Part shown: in pieces, positions 5,415 through 6,354 of the stretch | Numbering within the stretch: the first letter of the stretch is position 1 | Layout: every line of letters starts with the position of its first letter | DNA from: Micrococcaceae bacterium UBA4005 | Lineage (GTDB): Bacteria; Actinomycetota; Actinomycetes; Actinomycetales; Micrococcaceae | Length of the DNA: 6,354 nucleotides | Direction of reading: 5' to 3' | NCBI GenBank assembly: GCA_002384315.1 | Contig: DGBL01000119.1 | Span: 1-6,354 of the forward strand | Program-made: the position numbers and the translations under genes | Notes under the pieces: generated by a model | Told to the model about the DNA's origin: nothing | Databases searched by the model: none | Seen by the model: the letters and a program-made list of their open reading frames with translations, nothing else

Positions 5415-6354
5415 TCAATCCTGCAGCGGAATAATGGTCAACCCGCTGCCCTGCCCGTCCACGACAAGGACCCGCGGCGCAGCGACACCGCAGAAAGCCG
5501 CCGTGATCGCCGCCTCGCCCGGAACCTCCACTTCAGCTTCTGGTACGTCATCCGCGCGGGTCCAGACGATAACCGGAGCGCCGGTCACCGCGCCGATCGC
5601 CGTTGAAAGTGCCTGCGCATGCTGACCCGAGACCAGCACCACCTGGCCGATGGACGGCCGTTCCGGCGCGGTCACAGCCAGCAGGGAGCGGTCCCGGCTC
5701 CAGACACTGAAATGGTAGCCAGCAGTCAGCCCCGTCGCCGCCAGCAACCCCAGCGGCGCGCGGAATCGGTCGACGAGGAGATAGGCGCCTGAATTGCCCA
5801 GCAGGAATTCAAAGACCCGGAAACCGATCACCAGCAGCGTCACCACAGCGATCAAGGCGCTGACACCGAAGACAGCCACCAGGTAGACCCGCCGCGCGGC
5901 ATGGGCTGCGGGTACGGGAGCGCCCGCCCGGGAAGGCCCCCAGACGGCCCACCAGAGCGGGGTTCCCACGACCAGGGCGCTGATTCCGCCCAGGAGCAGA
6001 CTGCGGGGGCTGCCGCCTGCGAGGGTCAGTGAGGATACGAAGACTGCCAATACCGAATTAATGACAATTCCAACCCCGGAAGCTGCCACGGCGAGGGCGA
6101 TGCCCGCTGTCACCAGCCGACATGCCTCCTGTGTCCGTGGCGGAAACCCGGAGGCAACCGCGCGGTGGTAGGGCCACACCAGCAACCCCACCAGACCGGC
6201 GGCGACCGCTGGCGCCAGCGGGGCGAGCAGTTCCACCAGCGGCTCGGTGCGGTCGAGGAAACTGCGCAGCAGCACGTATACGGTAGTGCCGACACCTCCC
6301 AACGCCAGCATCACCGGGAGCATCACCCCGATAACTGTCAGGGCCACGGAGGAC
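5415..6354 (-). CDS. Multi-spanning membrane protein, DUF5671-like, C-terminal part (5' end outside window)
   Basis: The frame is open to the window edge: two Ser codons precede the GTG at 6347. That GTG has no special support, so this is probably the C-terminal part of a larger protein. Counting from 6347, hydrophobic segments lie at about 4-27, 43-59, 79-107, 116-136, 153-178 and 196-212. The last ~90 residues (220-310) are soluble. The VVGTPLWWAVWGPSR segment (126-140) and the YLLVDRFRAPLG segment (189-200) with a following helix resemble DUF5671 membrane proteins of actinobacteria, whose function is unknown. The soluble tail has short beta-like strands (QVVLVSG, PVIVWTR, RVLVVDG) that alternate with helices, an alpha/beta pattern, with no nucleotide-binding motif. 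The stop TGA (5417-5415) is 83 bases before the VOC gene. Membrane location is firm; the family name is from memory of these motifs. Confidence 0.7.
   Translation of the reverse strand, partial: SSVALTVIGVMLPVMLALGGVGTTVYVLLRSFLDRTEPLVELLAPLAPAVAAGLVGLLVWPYHRAVASGFPPRTQEACRLVTAGIALAVAASGVGIVINSVLAVFVSSLTLAGGSPRSLLLGGISALVVGTPLWWAVWGPSRAGAPVPAAHAARRVYLVAVFGVSALIAVVTLLVIGFRVFEFLLGNSGAYLLVDRFRAPLGLLAATGLTAGYHFSVWSRDRSLLAVTAPERPSIGQVVLVSGQHAQALSTAIGAVTGAPVIVWTRADDVPEAEVEVPGEAAITAAFCGVAAPRVLVVDGQGSGLTIIPLQD

Overview
The window is high-GC, densely packed DNA that reads as an actinobacterium, most likely a member of the Micrococcaceae (Arthrobacter-like). Pointers are the actinobacterial form of the SdhB C-terminus, GTG starts, very short intergenic gaps, a class F sortase and a DUF5671-type membrane protein. 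The genus is an inference from protein character, not from a marker gene.

Layout. Bases 1-184 hold the last 60 codons of sdhB on the + strand. Converging on it is a four-gene run on the - strand (3349 down to 211): a two-helix membrane protein of unknown function, exodeoxyribonuclease III (xthA), tryptophanyl-tRNA synthetase (trpS) and a 2H-phosphoesterase (2'-5' RNA ligase superfamily) protein. The gaps are 37, 21 and 3 bases, so the genes are probably co-transcribed.

A 121-base divergent intergenic region (3350-3470) follows. It holds a putative promoter for the - strand run, overlapping inverted repeats at 3390-3406 that look like an operator, and a leader with mutually exclusive hairpins just before a strong ribosome binding site. 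It opens a two-gene + strand unit: a secreted CHRD-like protein with an embedded EF-hand-type loop and a C-terminal anchor, then a class F sortase that looks like a lipoprotein. The first gene is plausibly the substrate of the second, with a non-LPxTG sorting motif (Pro-x-Gly-Gly-x-x-Thr-Gly) just before its C-terminal helix.

The right end has two - strand genes: a small VOC/glyoxalase-like protein, and the C-terminal 310+ residues of a multi-spanning membrane protein resembling DUF5671 proteins, whose 5' end lies beyond the window.

Most of the window is ordinary housekeeping content. The CHRD/sortase pair and its promoter region are the most distinctive part. No RNA gene, mobile element, CRISPR array or long repeat was seen.
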